A stretch of DNA of 64,000 bases from Aspidiotus rigidus (GCA_035079385.1 JAVHKY010000056.1:2356001-2420000); one strand, 5' to 3'. Positions 11,816 to 24,725 are shown, counted from the first letter of the stretch. The notes: a model not told the origin generated them from the letters alone. Numbers and translations are program-made.

Positions 11816-11819
11816 ATTC

Positions 11820-12065
11820 CTAACGGGACGGCACTCTTTTCGCGGACGAGTTTTTCATATTCGTACTTCCTGATAGCTAAAAAGTTGATTTTTTTCCTAG
11901 CAACTCAAAACTATTCGTAGTTCATACAGAAATCCGAAACTTTAATAGTAAGTATGCAAATACTTTGCTGTAAAACGCAAAAAAATCGCTAGTAAACTAC
12001 CTGAACCAACCAGAACAATGCCTGCAGGCCTACCCTTCTAGATCCACGAAAAAATCACGTTTGTT
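11820..12065. repeat. R2 interspersed repeat, copy 1
   Basis: Shares with 16975-17340 the ordered blocks GTATGCAAATA(C/T)TT(T/C)GCTG, then AAACTACCT(G/C)AA, then GCCTA(C/T)CCTTCTA. The copies are diverged, and no terminal inverted repeats were found. Class unknown. Confidence 0.5.
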
Positions 12066-12294
12066 CCTAAAGAATAAAAAAAGTTGAATTTTAATCAAGA
12101 GCAAAGTATAGGTTTTAATAAAAATTGTATCCTATTGTTGTCTCCTTTTCCGTCTTTATTTTCTTGGGATAGCCGAAACTGACTTCAAATTGAATTATCT
12201 TTCAAAAGTCAAATGAGACAAAAAAATACATCAAGTGATCTTTCTTTCCTTCATTTTCTGAGACATTGGAGTATTGAATTGTTTTCGAATACGA

Positions 12295-12394
12295 ACTTGG
12301 AAAAATTTCGACTTTCAAACTATCCATTACAGGCGGGAGATTGTGAAAAATTTCCAATATATCAAAGTATATATGACAGGAGGGGAACTTGAAA
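12295..12394. repeat. R1 interspersed repeat fragment
   Basis: Contains GAACTTGGAAAAATTTCGAC and TATATGACAGGAGGGGAACT, which match R1 modules at 2345-2470. It abuts the left end of the foldback element. Confidence 0.5.
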
Positions 12395-14527
12395 AAAGGC
12401 TCTAGCCGGGGAAGAGGGAAAAATGGCCTTGGTCGAAAAATGTTTCAAATGTCCGTCAAAATGTTATCCCAAATGAGAAAACTCGAAACCCGAAAAATTG
12501 GACTCATCCGCTCACCCACATGTCCTGCAGAGTCATTTTCAGGCCTAAAATCCAAATGGCTGTATCTCAGGCAATAAAGATTGCACAGCAATGTAACTTA
12601 CGGACATTTTAGTATATGTAAACGTTCATCCATGGTATTTTTTTCAAAAAAAATCATTCATATTTTCCCTAGTTTCTAGCAGGAACAAAACTTCGAACTT
12701 GAATATACTCCTCGGTGAGGTGGAACATTCCCAAAAAAATCAATATTCAACTTAATGAATTTCTGTGATTTTTCCACGAATAGCGTAGTGAACTATGACT
12801 GCTACCGCAATAGACCGCAAGAAATCAGTAGTCAATGTTCGAGCTGAAAAATACGCACTAGATACACCAAAAATATGTTTTCAGTATTTTGTTAATCGAT
12901 TTGGTTAATTCTTATGTACACACGTCCACCGATGAGGCGAAGTACGTTAGATTGAAAAAAATGGTCTAAAAATTCTCCAGTCGCTGGAACAGTCTGGAAA
13001 TAGCAGAAAATCGAGGAAGTCCACTCTTTCAACATGGAGAGCTGTGATTTTTGGTATTTTATTTATCAATTAGTTCAAATCTTATGTACGTATATTCGCC
13101 AAGTTGGGAAAAAATAATCAAAAAATTCTCCAGTCGCTGGAATAGTCTGAAAATGAAAAATTGAAAATATCTACTTTTTGAACCTGGAGAATCGTGATTT
13201 TTCATTTTCTATTTATCAATAAGGTCAATTTTCAAGTAAACACATCCCTATTTCGAAAAATCTCCAGTCGATGGTCGATTCTTATAAGAACATTTGCGCC
13301 AGGTTAAAAAAAAATTGTAGTCACGGCTCTACATGTTGAAAAAGTGGGCTTCCTCGATCTTCTACTATGTCTAGACCGTCTCAGCGACTGGAGAATTTAT
13401 TGACTATTTTTTTCCAACTCGGTGGACGTATTTGGCCTACATAAGAATTGACCTTATTGATAAACAGAACGGTTTACCATACTGGAAACGTAGATTACCT
13501 CGGGTTTTTACTATTTCCAGGGTGATACTGGAGAATTTATTGATTATTTTTTCCCAACTCGGCGGATATATTTACATAAGACTTGACGTAATTGATAGAC
13601 AAAGTACCAAAAATCAGAGCTCTCCATGTTGGAAAAGTGGACTTCCTCGATTTTCTGCTATTTCCAGACTATTCCAGCGACTGGGGAATTTTTAGAACAT
13701 CTTTTTCGAACTCGACGGACATTTTTACATTATAATTGACTTAATTGATGAACAAAATACCAAAACTCACGGTCCTCCAGGGTGAAACATTGGATTTTCT
13801 CTATTTTTCATCATTTCCAGAACGTTCCAGCGACTAGAGAATTTTTGGACTATTTTTCTCAATCTAACGTACTCCACCTCATCGGTGGACGTCTTTACAT
13901 AAGAATTAACCAAATCGATTAACAAAATACTGAAAACATATTTTTGGTGTATCTACATTCCCATTTCATCCCACGGAAGAGTGCGTATTTTTCAGCTCGA
14001 ACATTGACTACTGATTTCTCGCGGTCTGATGCGGCAGCAGTCATGGTTAACCACGCTAATCGTGGAAAAATCACAGAAATTCATTAAGTTGAATATTGAT
14101 TTTTTTGGGAATGTTCCACCTCACCGAGGACTATGGTACTAATGCATGTTGTAGTAGAGAGTATGGCGCTTTAAAAGAATGATTTTCCTCAGGTGCCCCT
14201 CCGCCAATTTTTTTTAATATTCGAGTTTGAAGTTTTGTTATTGCTAGAAACTACGGAAAATATGAATGATTTTTTTTGAAAAAAAATACCATGGATGAAC
14301 GTTTCACATACTAAAATGTCTCTAAGTTACACTGCTGTGCAATCATTATTGCCTGAGATACAGCCATTTGGATTTTAGTTCTAAAAATAACTCTGCAGGA
14401 CATGTGGGTGAACGGATGGGTCCAATTTTTTGGGTTTCAAGTTTTCTCATTGGGGACAACATTTTGACGGACATTTGTAACATTTTTCGACCAAGGCCAT
14501 TTTCCCCCTTACCCGGCTAGAGCCTTT
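12395..14527. mobile_element. Foldback (long-TIR) DNA element, FBK-1
   Basis: The two halves are inverted repeats of about 0.9-1.1 kb. Outer ends are AAAGGCTCTAGCCGGG (from 12395) and its reverse complement (to 14527). Further matching blocks include ACCATGGATGAACGTTT at ~12633/14290 (inverted), GAGGTGGAACATTCCC at ~12718/14119, and the CAAAT...CTGTATCTCAGGCAATA region at 12551/14341. The centre carries ~153-bp tandem units in opposite orientations in the two arms. The right arm has two indels relative to the left: ~24 bp at 13955-13980 and ~90 bp at 14133-14220. There is no transposase ORF. Structure is like Foldback/Galileo-type elements, but superfamily cannot be assigned and no target duplication was seen. 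Confidence 0.8.
12972..13835. repeat. ~153-bp tandem units inside FBK-1
   Basis: The anchor CTCCAGTCG(C/A)TGG recurs at 12975, 13128 and 13262 (spacing 153 then 134). The inverted form recurs at 13388, 13528, 13681 and 13834 (spacing 140, 153, 153). Each unit also has CTTTTTCAACCTGGAGA-like and AATTCTTATGTAAAC-like blocks. The same units recur at 31526-31990. Confidence 0.85.
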
Positions 14528-14529
14528 GA

Positions 14530-16225
14530 CCCTGTTTGCCTGGATTAATACAGTTAATGAACTAGGCAATGCCAAACAGAAGTGAGCCACGAGTTTTTTT
14601 TTTTTTCTTCTTTTGAATGATTGTTCTTCATGTCTATCTTTTTCCAACGCTAAACAGGAAAGCTGCCCGAAGAGTGGGTTAGTATTGTATATTTTTCGAA
14701 TCCTATGTATCTTTATTTAAATTATGACATACGAAGGCGTTTTACACTGTATTGTATAGAATGATGATGATAACAGTGAAGACGCAATAACGACATCAGT
14801 GAAACATATGACGAATATTTTTCCTTCTTACAGAAAATCGAAATACTTGATATCTGGAAAAAATTGAAACACAAAACTTTTATATGCGCGAAAATCGTAT
14901 TAACAAGTTTTTATTTATAAATGTTTGGAAATCTAAAGATATATAAAACTTCATTAATATTATCATGCGGAAAACAGCTACTGATATTCAGCAGCATATA
15001 GGCTACCGCCTTTCTTACTTTGTATTATTCTAAATGAGATGCCCAGTTTTCTTTTCGTTCGATCGCGTTCCTTTTATTCTATGGATGAATGAAAAAACGA
15101 TCATCAACTCCTTCACATTAAGTCATGATGAATATTTTTAACAACGAAACATTTTTATGGGATTTTATGGGACGCGGTTAGTTTGTAAAAAATCTTTAAA
15201 AAATGAAGTAAAATAAAATACAAGAAAACAATGATAATATGTCCACGACTAGTCACCTCAACCTTAGTAACCATATTCAAATAATAGGAGAGGGAGTGAG
15301 AGAGAAAAGAGTTCTAATCTAGTTCAAAGACTGGATAAAATTTTTTGCTCTGGTAGTTGGAAAATAATTTTTTTGGGGCTATTTACATCAATGATGGAGC
15401 TAAAAAAAATTCACTGGCACGGATTTGGCACAGTGTAGCATCATCCGTACGAAAAGGTCTACAACCAGTTTCTATCACGATATCAAATCAAGTAGGCTAC
15501 ATAGGGTGTACTACATAATTGCGTCGCGTTTTCATTTCAGGCAGCATACTTGATACACCTTAAAAACTAACCCTTTCTGACATCAATATTATAAGAACAA
15601 GGCATCCAACGTATCTCGTATACTTGCACACACATACCATGTAGGTACCTACCAAGACAAGACAAAGGTACTTCATTTGTAGAATGAATATACCGGTATT
15701 CATATTGGTGTAATTATACGTTCTATGTCGCTTTTGTATTTTGAGTACGTATTACGCAACATCTTGTGTTCAAGTACTTTACTTTTAAGTTTGTTACATT
15801 TCCCCTTTGTCTCCTTTGTCTCCTATAGAAAATGCATTTGATTCGACGAGACGTCAACTAGTAACGCGGGGAAACAATAATTTGCTTTTGGTGATACTCG
15901 TCACCATAGGGATTTAAAAAACGCATTTTAATCTCTCGTCGATGATATCTTCTTGTATAATTATCACAGAGAGCTCGTACATGAAAAAATGTTTAGCGTA
16001 TACACGGTATGATAGCTAACGAGTAAAATACAACGCACGAGATGACACCGACTCGATGCGCTTTCTTGCCTTTCACTTTGTGCCGATTCGTGGACCATAG
16101 ACACCATTTGAATTTCCTGTACAACTTCCATAATAAAATGAGACATTAAATTATATAATAACTCATACTTAAGGGTCCGGGAAGCCGGTAAACTGAAAAA
16201 AAAGACAACGCTTTCAGGCTGACAA
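14530..16225. other. Non-coding, nothing recognised
   Basis: AT-rich sequence without recognisable repeats, RNA genes or coding frames. The ORF at 15964-16248 (-) partly overlaps the hAT-derived palindrome downstream. Confidence 0.4.
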
Positions 16226-16227
16226 TG

Positions 16228-16826
16228 CACACATGTCAAAAGAACCATAAATTGAAATTTTTGTGAAAATCATCGTCAGCCAAGAGCGGCATTAAGTCAT
16301 ATTTTGTTGGCGTTTTTCGGCTGACGATGATTTTCACAAAAATTTCAATTTATGGTTCTTTTGACATGTAATTATTGTTGGCCCAATTGTAATTATTAGA
16401 GTTTTTGAATGAATCAATCAACGGAATTTTCCAATCTTCTTTTCATTTGTCATATTTCTCTTTTATCAAATCAATGAATCGATACAAGAAGAAGAAATGA
16501 ACTTTTCCCTTTTGGGACTGGTCTTTTTGGGTTTTCCCCCGTTCCTAAATCCTAATCGTCGTCCAGGGTGTCTGGCAGTTGGCTAGTGACTAGTGACTGT
16601 ATTTCTGATTTTTGTCTCATGTGGACTTCTTTCTCTTTGATCTTTGGAATTTTTGGATTCTGATTTGATAATCAAATTTAATGAAATTTCAATAGGATAA
16701 TGATATTCTACTGCTGAAAACCTTTCAAAGGATACCAAACTCAAAAATCAGCCAAAAGCCAGCTTTATTGATTCGTCTAATGGAAAGCCGAAAGCCTAAA
16801 CCATATTGTTTGGCTGCAACACCCTG
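16228..16826 (-). mobile_element. hAT-like nonautonomous element, copy A (reverse, rearranged)
   Basis: The reverse complement matches the element at 30184-30739 almost throughout, from the terminus GGCTGCAACACCCTG (ends 16826) inward to ~16290. The distal end is missing. In its place is an inverted copy of an internal block: TGTCAAAAGAACCATAAATT (16236 on) is repeated in reverse complement ending near 16370, making a palindrome with a ~35-base loop. The missing terminus and the palindrome point to a rearrangement. Confidence 0.7.
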
Positions 16827-16974
16827 TAGAAAATACACTATTTACTTCAAAATAACGCAAATTGGTTTACTCGTACTGTGACCCTCTACAAATTGAGCTC
16901 AAGTCATTCAGGTGAGTGCGAACTGATGTCTGTCATTGAAAGAAAACGTTCCTAGTCTATATTATAAGATCCAT

Positions 16975-17340
16975 GACGTGGACGCACTATTTTCTGCCAC
17001 CATATTTCTCATACTTCCGTTCAACCTACAGAGCTGAAATATTCTCTGATAACGCATTACTTACGTAGTTTGTGACAAAAATCTGAAACCTTAATATTCT
17101 GCAAACGTAGCGCTGCAAAACTCACAAAACCATGAAATTAGGCGTAAAACGACTAAATCTAGCTAAAAAATATACATCACAAAACGACGGAATTCAAAAT
17201 TTTAAAAGTATGCAAATATTTCGCTGAAAAATGGAAATGATCAAAAAATTGCTTGCAAACTACCTCAATGACATAAACTAATATAAAAACGATATCTGTA
17301 AGCCTATCCTTCTATCTATTTTACCATAATCAAAACTGAC
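16975..17340. repeat. R2 interspersed repeat, copy 2
   Basis: Diverged partner of 11820-12065. The block ATCTGAAACCTTAATATTC followed by GCAAAC is internally echoed, suggesting a tandem expansion of part of the repeat. Confidence 0.5.
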
Positions 17341-20300
17341 GACATCCACTTCATCAATTATTTTAGAAAAACAGCAATTGCCGAGGTTTTTTTCTTGGGA
17401 CATTGGAAACTGAGGATTATACAGACGGCAATTGCCGATAGAGAGGATGCATGGGTTAACTACAATCTTCCTTCTTTTCTTCCCTTCTTATTAGACATCC
17501 AAGACTGGCCTTGAAATAATTCCTCTTTCGAAAGTCAAAGTGGAAAAAAATATATCGTATGTACATTGATCGCTGATGGATACAACTTACAATCAATGAT
17601 CGCTATTACAAGGAATAATATGTGTTCTAAATTCTCTATTAATTTTGCAATTAATTTAATATTGAGGGCATGTACATACATGTAAGAAAGAAGAGAAGAA
17701 AAATATTTCAAACTCTATCCCCCCTCCCTCCCCCCCCCCCCCGATTCTTGATTAGGTACATACTGAAAATATTGATCGGTTAAAATGCGCTTTCTTATAG
17801 AAGACAGTGATTAGATAAGGCCGAAATGGGATTTAGAGGGGTTTTAAGTGCGGCATGATGTAAGGATTTGGGAATAGTTTGTATAGTAAAGTATAAATGG
17901 CCATAAGTTCTGCGGAAAATACCGAAAAGGAATACTTTCCTTGGTCGGAAACTAAAATCTTGCTCCTGGCAGAGTAGGACGGAATTGACTATACCAGCAA
18001 GCTGTATGTTGCTTGAGTTTTGAGCCGTGTGTGTGTGTGTGTACTGTGATAGGAATATACGTGTATATGACTCAGACTGTTGAAAGTTCAAACTTACAAG
18101 CTCTTAAGAAGTCGACTGCGTTGAAGGCAAGTGCAAAGCATGAGCTCGTGATCGAGGTATGTTTCAGCGAGCGCGAAGAGCGAGCCTGTCTTTTCAAGGA
18201 CAAAGTGCAAGTTGTGCGAGTTGTGCGAGTCTGTGTGGGCGCCGCCACCAGATGCGCCTACCAAGCGGCTAGTAACAAATAAACAGCGTGAAATTTCCGA
18301 AAATGCTGTCCGATCTGCTTTACAATTTTTTACAATTATCCGCACCGAGCGTACCGAAACGAAAGAGATTAGTATATCTAAACCACGCAGGTACCAAGAT
18401 AAATTGAGTATTGGTTTCGAGTGATACGTTCAACTTCGGGTAAATTGAGACCATGCGAATTATTAGGAAAGATAAGTTCTTAGTTTCCATTCTATCACAA
18501 CAAATAATCGATCTCTTACAAAGGAAGGACTATCTTATTTTTTGGCGGTGAAAGAGCCGCTCGGAAGTCACGTATTGTACCATGAAACATCAGGACATCA
18601 TTAAAAGGAAGAATATGCAAATTGAGGTTGACTTCATTGATCATCGCAGGTCATCAAACCTTATGGCTATATTCTTAGATGCTCATTTCCGGTAGACCTG
18701 TATCACCTTTTATTTATTTCCACTATATATTTCTATCAACCATAAATTTGCAAAAACTTATCTATTTTATAAATCTAGACTGAAACTCTCCAAAAGAGAC
18801 GAACCATCACAATAATGGATTTTCCAAGATAGCAAGGCGATGAAATGAACATTTATGTCTTCCAAGAAACGCAATGTGGCAGTAAGAAACAATTTTACGA
18901 TATATTATAATTCTAATACAGCTCGTGGCGTTGGGCTCGTGTTTTAAACTTCGAAAAATACTTGCCAAAAATGTTCATCAAGTAAGAGTTTTCCAAAACA
19001 CCTGTAAATACTTCTGAAAATTTTGTTATGCCTCCTTTCTCCATCCACAGTACACACCCAAAAAAATTTACGACTTTGAAATTCGCTCAGAAACCTTTTC
19101 CTGGAGATGATTGGAAAAAAGGTATGAATATTACCATACAAACAGTTTACTTGACTACTCAGAGTAGAAGTTTCACTTTTAGGATTTCAAGAGAAAACGT
19201 ATTTCTACGTAAAAAAATGTGAACCGATCGATCCATCATAAACGCAGCTAGCATCTGACTGTCCTTTGAATTTTAGTGTGTTAGTCTCCCGCAAAAAATG
19301 TAAAAATTGAAAAAAAAAAAAATTGCAATATATTACTCTACTCAAGATGAAAACTTCAGTAGACATGATTACGTGTCTTTCAAAAAAAAAAAGTCAATCG
19401 GTTCAGTTAAATCTAAAATTTCATAGTCTCCGGTTCCGTGTGCAGAAATAATTATGCGCCGTGATACGGGTGACTCCGTAAGTGGAATGGTGGTTGCAGA
19501 AAAAAAATTCCATTTTCTATATTCGTCTCATCCATGATCTATCGTTTAGTTTTCCTTTAGTCCGGCATAATTGTAAGTCATCCAGTAGTAGTTCTTGAAT
19601 CCTTCTTTGGTTAATTACGCGTTCTCCTCATTCTTGAAGTCATTTAATAATATCCTCGTATCGCTTGCAATTTTGTACGCGTATAAGTTAGTCTACATAT
19701 ACAGGTATCGACAAAGGTCAATATTATTTTTTATTCTATCGATAGACTCGAGCGTACGTATACACGTCTGTAGTATCCGACGCATACTGATCTTGGTACG
19801 GTGGGTATTCCTGGCGAAGCTAAGGATAATTCCACAATGATCCGGTTTTAATATATTTTTCGTATGGTACATACTACAGCTATTGAGGCTTTCAACCAAT
19901 ATTTGGTTGACCGCGACGGGTCAAGAATTTTGCGTTCACATTGTTATGAATTTACAATAGGTACCTATCTATTGTATAAAGTTCCTTTACGTAATCGAAT
20001 TAAATATGCCTAATGCTGAACGAGAGATTTTTTCAAGCAAACAACTGAAGATTTTTTTTCTTCATCTCGACCCTATAAATCGTTCCAAGTAATTTGAAAA
20101 AGGATATTGCTCGTACGCTTATATGCATCACAAATTTCAACAGGGACACATCGACTAACGGACAAGATGCATCGTCGTCGCGATTCACATCAAAAACGCA
20201 CACCCCTTTTGTATAAGAAGTGCGGAGCAAATTCGTAGGATATGTGGCGTAGGATCCTGAGATTATACCCTCCACCTATCTATAACCTAGTAAGAGGAAA

Positions 20301-22400
20301 GGTATATCCTTTTCTTTTCTTCTAACGGCACGCCGTGCTCGATATAATAATAACTCGGTAATAATGTAACAATGCTATCATAATAGTAACGAGAATCGAA
20401 TGAATTTAGCACATTGTATTGCTGCAACAGCCGCTCCGCATTCGCACGCTGTTATAATGTAGAGCAGGCTGATGCGACACCTCGCGAGAAGGGGGCAAAA
20501 ATTACCATTTAAAAAAGCCAACCTTCGCGTAAAATATAAATTAAATCATACGCCTCTCACGATGTATACTATACCTATAACATATTTAAAATTAGATCGA
20601 GATTGTATTTTATGTATTGCGATAATGCACATGATAGGTATATAGGACGTTACGCTAGTCGATCATATATATGTACATACAAGTAGGTAAATAGGCAGAC
20701 AGGAGGGGAAGGAGAGACAAAAAATAAATAAAAATTAAACAAAAAAAAGGGTGATACTTTCCAGGTTACGAAAGAAATAACGTACGCGCCTACTTAAGAA
20801 TACTTAATGTGGAACAAGCAGCCAAAGAGAAAAAGTGTGTGTGTGTAGGACAAAAAAAAAAAGAAGAAACAAATCTGGTAAGAAGGGTCAAACAAATTCG
20901 GGGACGAAAGAAACATCGCTAATATTTGGTAGTAGTACACGTTAAAGGTTTTCTTTCAAGTTATTTAAAGCTAAAGTAGATTTCATTGACGTGCATTTAG
21001 GCTATTGTAACAGTCAGACTCGGACTGGGATGTATTGTTACTGAAGGTCGCCATAAGGGAAGATTACGTACTCCGATATTGTATACTCTGTTGGAAAAAA
21101 GTGAAAAAAAAAGAATGTCTTTTTTCCTATTCTCTTCTTTCACAATAGTGTGATGGTATTCTCTATAAACTTAACGAATTCTCTGGGTCGCTCTTCTTTT
21201 TTTCTCTATTATACAATCTATTATTCCAAAGAATTAAGAGAGGAGGAGGAGGGATATCAGTGAAAAGGGTAAACGTCTGCAGCAATACTGATGGAAACTG
21301 TATTATATACATACATCAATCGCACAGGAAAAATACAAACAGAGGCGCAATCGAATCAACGAAAAATACAATAGAAAAAATATTTAAGCAGTGGGAAAAT
21401 TGATTCTTTTCGTATTCGAACCTCTGTTTATTCTATCATCGCAGACGATAAGATTTCATTTCTTTCGCGCTTCTCGATTTGCTTATGGGATTTTTAACCC
21501 TCTCTTCCTTCTTCTTTCTGTATCACGTAGCTTTCCAATTAACTTCTATCATCTCGATATCCAGATACTTCTGAGTTACCCTTTCCCCCTTCCTTCTTTT
21601 CTCGCGTTCTCGTCACGTACGTGCACTGTAGTGGGTGCTTCTACCATTTTCGGTTCTGATGAGTGAAGTGGGTAATTGCGCGAATCAATTATTCTGGTCT
21701 TGGCAATGTAAAGCTCATCACGAAAATATACAGTACACGTGGGCAGAGGCTACGATATCGGAATTTTTTAAGCTCTTTAGTCCTCTCGAAGTAATGAGTT
21801 GATGACGTGTATTTTTTATTAAATTCATACTGACCTTTATCTAAGTACCTGAACAATTATTAATCTTTCATGGAAGAACATGAAATAGAGGGCAAAAACA
21901 AAAATGGGAATGAAATTAAACTGAAATTTGCTTTGAGTTTTCAGATTATTCAACCTTTGTGTAAGTTTGGCGTAGTCTCATAATTACAACAAATTTTAGC
22001 TAACCCTATTGGCTCATTGTTGATCGCAGATAAAACGTACAAGGTCAACTTGAAATGAGAAAAATTACTTTCGCAAGTTGCTCCTTGCTTCGTCAGCCGA
22101 TATCGTTGCAGCGACCCTCAAAACAATTATAGATTATTTTTTACTATTGTATTTCAGCGAATATGACGCTGTTAGTGACCTTTTTTGCACTTCGGCTTCC
22201 TTGAACACACATAAACCTAGGAAATAGTACTAACTCTCTGTATAACAGTAATGCGTCATTCCCTCAACATCACAACCATTATCACGCCCTGTCAAGATTT
22301 TCAGATCCACATGGGTAAAAAAGCTGACTACGAAAATTTTAACTCAACACGATAGCGTGAGATGCAAATAAGTGATGGACCAAAGAAAAAAATCACGGCT
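17341..22400. other. 5-kb non-coding stretch, nothing recognised
   Basis: AT-rich with simple tracts: C-homopolymer at 17729-17742, (GT)n at 18028-18042 and (GT)n near 20838. The region 18000-18300 is less AT-rich and has overlapping ORFs on both strands, none with a recognisable domain. I see no terminal inverted repeats, transposase or RNA gene here. It could hold introns or regulatory DNA of an unseen gene. Confidence 0.35.
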
Positions 22401-22403
22401 TCC

Positions 22404-22720
22404 TTAACTAGTTAAACGAGGAACGCAGGAAACCCGTTCTATGGGTTGAATTGGTTTCGGTATTGAGAATTCAAATTGAAATTTTTCAAGATTCTTAGGT
22501 TTTCTCGAGTCCCTTGTGTCATGGTAATTTTCGAAGTCCCTTTTTTTCCTACCATATATTATGGCTTGAAAGTCAAAATTTCCTTCCAAGTCTCCCTCCT
22601 ATCATATATACCTCGGGTCAAAATTTCTTTCCAAGTTTTTGGTTGGACGGAGCACAGCAAATTTTTCGGAAACCCCCCCTGGAACAAGTTCTCTAGGTTC
22701 CCTGTTGCAAAAAGAGAGAA
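22404..22720. repeat. R1 interspersed repeat
   Basis: Carries TTGGTTGGACGGAGCACAGC followed by AAATTTTTCGGAAACCCCCC, matching the 2250 and 2535 modules, and CCTCCTATCATATATACCTC. The left edge (CTAGTTAAACGAGGAACGCA followed by CCCGTTCTATGGGT) matches 50945-50990, so the two copies share a boundary module. Confidence 0.65.
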
Positions 22721-22739
22721 AGAGAAGAATTTATGAAGC

Positions 22740-23480
22740 TATTTAGTACACACTCATGAGTTTTGGTCGGCCACTACAAGGATTATTGAAATTATTTCTA
22801 AGCTACTACACAGTATATACGAGTACTATTTAAATACAAACCAGTAATTTATAACACAAGAAAAATCCTATAACGGTTGTTTATATCGTCATCCCAATTA
22901 GCCGAGATGTTGAGCGCTGTTGGAGTTGGAATCGTGATTGGCTGCAAACATTCTACTTGAGCTGTTATTAAGATTTTTCTGATAAGTTCGACAAGACCCA
23001 CATTTTTGAAGCAAAATAAATCTGTAAAGATTCAACGTACTTGCGTAAAAATACAAAAATGATACGTCGCACCCGATCGCTACGGTAGAAACTGCATATT
23101 TTTGACGTGGACACAAGCATAGTACAATAGGAAACTCTTCCAAATAAAATTCATCGCCAGTAGTTAAATATCCTCACTTAAACTAACTCGCTGCGTTTCT
23201 GCGAAGTAATAACTGCTCACGCTTTTATTAGGAAACGATCAAATCAGCGAGTCTAAACGATGCGCGAGTGTATGGTGAGATGAACATCAGCTGACTCACC
23301 TAGCGCACTCGAACTTAGTGCCCTATAAGTCATTTTACAATTTTATGGATGCTCAAATCTTTTTTGAGTTTTCCTATTGTTTTCCTCGAAGTTTTCGTCC
23401 AAGAAAACGGACATTACGAGCCAGATATAAAGAAAAACGGAAGAGAGGAAAAACCTAATACAGGCACGTAAAGAAAATTT
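22740..23480. other. Non-coding; may include PLE flanking sequence
   Basis: No gene recognised. The part right of ~23300 lies downstream of the minus-strand PLE and next to the ribozyme candidate, so it may be the distal pLTR of that element. Confidence 0.3.
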
Positions 23481-23486
23481 ATCAAA

Positions 23487-23529
23487 GCGACGACCGGTTT
23501 CGGAGTGAAACACACCATCATCAGATCGC
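23487..23529 (-). ncRNA. Hammerhead ribozyme candidate (PLE-associated)
   Basis: On the minus strand the order is stem I 5' strand GCGAT, core CTGATGA, stem II GGTGTG/CACTCC (one U-U mismatch, UUU loop), core GAAA, stem III ACC/GGT with no loop, cleavage nucleotide C, stem I 3' strand GTCGC. Stem I pairs 5/5 with one G-U. All invariant core residues of a type I hammerhead are present. Loopless very short stem III is known from ribozymes of Penelope-like elements, where dimers are thought to be active. It lies ~45 bp beyond the GIY-YIG ORF of a PLE on the same strand, in the expected pLTR position. Confidence 0.65.
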
Positions 23530-23573
23530 AACTAAACCGAGATGAGAAAAAGAAATAACGAGAAGGAAAAAAT

Positions 23574-24725
23574 TCATTCCGGAATTAACTCGAAAATATA
23601 CGTCACGAAGCTGCCAAAAACAACATTTTCCGTGTCGTTCAGTAATTGCTTTATAATCCCCATCTCCTCTAATCTATTTAGAATCCTATCTTTCGGCGAG
23701 GTGTGGACAAGAGAGACCTTAATTTTTGAGGGAAAATGGCCCGCGGCGAGAATGTGCCGGGCAAAGGTAAACTTTTGAGGTTCGTTGTAGCGAATAGCAG
23801 ATTCATACTCGCCAAAACGATCCGCAAGAGCCCTGCCGGTCTGGTCAATCGCTGCAATTGATCTTATAAATCCCCGTTTTTTGCTGGAGGGGGACTCGTT
23901 TAGGTTAGAAGTGTAACGCAGAGTATCAGGACTGCAAATAAGCAGTCTTGTACCCAAAATTCTCAAGTAGTCTTTCAATTTTATGGAACAGGTGACCCAA
24001 ATAAGGGACACGAACCCAACGGCTTTTAGTCCCAGTGTTACCAAGTTTAGGCAGGGAGGTAGTCCTCTGTAAGGCGATAGCCTTCCTCCCTCTGCGCATA
24101 ATTTTCCGAACATTAATATTATTAGGAAGCGCAATATGCGTAATCATATTAACTTCTTTCTGGAGATTCCGAGGAGATAGGGGGAGGCTAAATAACTTAG
24201 GAGCCATGGCAATATACGCGGCGTTTTTGTGTGAGGTATGGTAAAGGAAGTCCCCATGTATACTTTGCCCTATATAAGCCGCCTTACAGAAATCATCAAA
24301 CTCCCGTAAAAAGGAGGGCGATTCTGAAGTCAAGGATGTTTAGGGATGACCCACCCAACTCCAAGGTGAAATTTAGTTTCGCGAGATATATATTCAAGGT
24401 TTGGTAGAAGGCTCGAAGGGAGTCCTCATCCCCGTCCAGATAACAGAAATATCATCCACATACCTATACCATCGATAGATGTCCACGATGAAGACGGAAA
24501 ACTGGTTGGAAAAAAAATCAAAGAGGAAACCCACCATCTTATCCATAAACACCTCGAACACAAGAGGGGAGAGGAGGCCGCCTACAGGAAGCCCGCCCGG
24601 AAACTGATACAGTATGTGATGTCACGGAACTAGTCAGCAGACAAACCGAGACCAACCCTCTGAACTCAGAAACGGTATTGGAGGGCACACCAACCTCATT
24701 CAAGAATTGTTGTATTATCGGTGGC
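23574..24725 (-). pseudogene. Penelope-like element (PLE-1): reverse transcriptase and endonuclease remnant
   Basis: Read on the minus strand, three displaced frames line up as one PLE protein. From ~24725 there is RT sequence with VGVPSNTVSEFRGLVSVCL. Then, after a frameshift near 24605, comes RT motif B (GLPVGGLLSPLVFEVFMDKM) and the catalytic YVDD motif in RYVDDISVIWTG at ~24455. Next is the connector (24333-23926), with RVPYLGHLFHKIERLLENFG, which matches RLPFLGKLSSQVGRVLRPFG of PLE-2. Last is a degraded GIY-YIG region (to 23574) retaining QTGRALADRFGEYE and ARHILAAGHF. The RT fingers and 5' part are lost and the frame is broken at least twice. PLEs copy themselves by target-primed reverse transcription. 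Confidence 0.75.

Noticed and set aside
12972..13835. CRISPR-like array
   Set aside because: Units are 153 bp of diverged tandem sequence in inverted arms, not short repeats with unique spacers, and the genome is eukaryotic.
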